Both the position numbers and the translations under genes were made by a program. Of a stretch of DNA of 64,000 nucleotides, positions 63,347 to 64,000 are shown piece by piece. Every line of letters starts with the position of its first letter. Positions within the stretch are counted from its first letter, which is position 1. This DNA is from Patagioenas fasciata (Eukaryota; Chordata; Aves; Columbiformes; Columbidae): the NCBI RefSeq assembly GCF_037038585.1, contig NC_092521.1, positions 54,382,398 to 54,446,397 on the forward strand. Direction: 5' to 3'. The notes beneath the pieces are model-generated. The model was not told the DNA's origin. It did not search any database and worked only from the letters and a program-made list of their open reading frames with translations.

Positions 63347-64000
63347 GTAAGTATCTATCTGCTGTTTTAAAGCCAGCCCTCTAAAATGAATGTGCGACTA
63401 TGCCTCAATAAATGTGGGGAAAAAGACACGGAAAATGTCAGAAAATAATGTCAATGCTATAAATACAGGCTAAGCATGTACAAAGTGTTGCTGGCATTTG
63501 AGCACTTGCACTTGGCTTTAAAGACACCTCTTGTGTGCACCGTGTGTACAGTGCTTGGCGTAAGCCCCAAAGCCTCACTGGGCCATCTAGTGACTCCTTC
63601 AGAATAAAAGTCATCAAGATTTGTTGACCAGTTTTCTATGGGCATCAAAAATTCAGTACAGCCACGAGCTGATGCATTAGAGAGAGCAGATGAGCAATAA
63701 AAGACCTGAATATAAATGATTTTTTTTTTTTCCAAGGCTTAGAAGGAAGAAAACTCAGCTGGCTGAGGGGTGAGGTTTTGCTAAGCAAGTTTACTTAGGG
63801 TTCTTCCCCAGGTATTGTGCTTTGGGTTGATGGGTTAATTTCTGCACTGTTTTACTTGTTTATGTTTCAGATATGTTTCTGTATCCCATTATTAAGGATA
63901 TGTAATAAACTCTCCTAAGTTGTTTTAAAATTGATGTCAAAACAAAACCTTGTAATTTAAAGCTTTAAGATAGTAATCCACATGTACTTGGACAGACTAC
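63347..64000 (+). other. PTPRM: PTPRM intron 4, 5' part
   Basis: Begins with gtaagt and stays intronic to the window edge. I looked for exon 5 (start of the Ig domain, with a PHFLR-like sequence) and did not find it. One AG with a T-rich tract before it (tttacttgtttatgtttcag at about 63851-63870) is followed by sequence with no PTPRM homology. Confidence 0.85.

Noticed and set aside
63851..63930. Possible exon 5 after a T-rich acceptor-like site
   Set aside because: The sequence after the AG does not encode the expected start of the PTPRM Ig domain and soon meets stops.

Overview
The window is vertebrate nuclear DNA and almost certainly from a bird. It is AT-rich and non-coding over nearly all its length, and its only recognisable coding pieces are short and bounded by splice sites. 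Its interspersed repeats are chicken-repeat-1 (CR1) LINE 3' ends, with the typical terminal ATTCTATGATTCTATG repeats, together with long ERV-type LTRs of a kind common in bird genomes. I see no bacterial operons, CRISPR arrays, tRNA or rRNA genes.

The gene is PTPRM (receptor-type tyrosine-protein phosphatase mu), read on the + strand. Three consecutive exons lie here: exon 2 (12096-12218), exon 3 (52320-52585) and exon 4 (63268-63346). Together they give 468 nt, 156 codons' worth. They encode practically the whole extracellular MAM domain, which is used with the adjoining Ig domain in homophilic cell adhesion. Reading frame and splice phases are continuous (exon 2 to 3 in phase 1, exon 3 to 4 in phase 0). 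All four structural MAM cysteines and three N-glycosylation sequons are present. Exon 1 (start codon and signal peptide) lies upstream of the window and exon 5 downstream.

Layout: 1-12095 is the 3' part of intron 1, with one CR1 copy. 12219-52319 is the complete intron 2 (40,101 bp). It holds two related LTR-like elements in opposite orientation near its two ends (15228-16313 on + and 51016-51971 on -), two CR1 copies, a 329-nt uninterrupted polypyrimidine tract (31425-31753) and a possible unclassified repeat. 52586-63267 is the complete intron 3 (10,682 bp), with a decayed PIF/Harbinger-like transposase fossil, an adjoining CR1 3' end, and a CR1 inserted into another CR1. 63347-64000 is the start of intron 4.

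The points most worth checking are: the inverted LTR pair that could fold the 40-kb intron 2 and bring two weak-looking splice sites together; the long polypyrimidine/G-quadruplex tract; the Harbinger fossil with two catalytic-type aspartates still readable in two frames; the nested CR1; and an extra cysteine beside the first conserved MAM cysteine. Most open reading frames in the window are chance frames in introns, LTRs or low-complexity DNA. I found no clear sign of an undescribed gene system.
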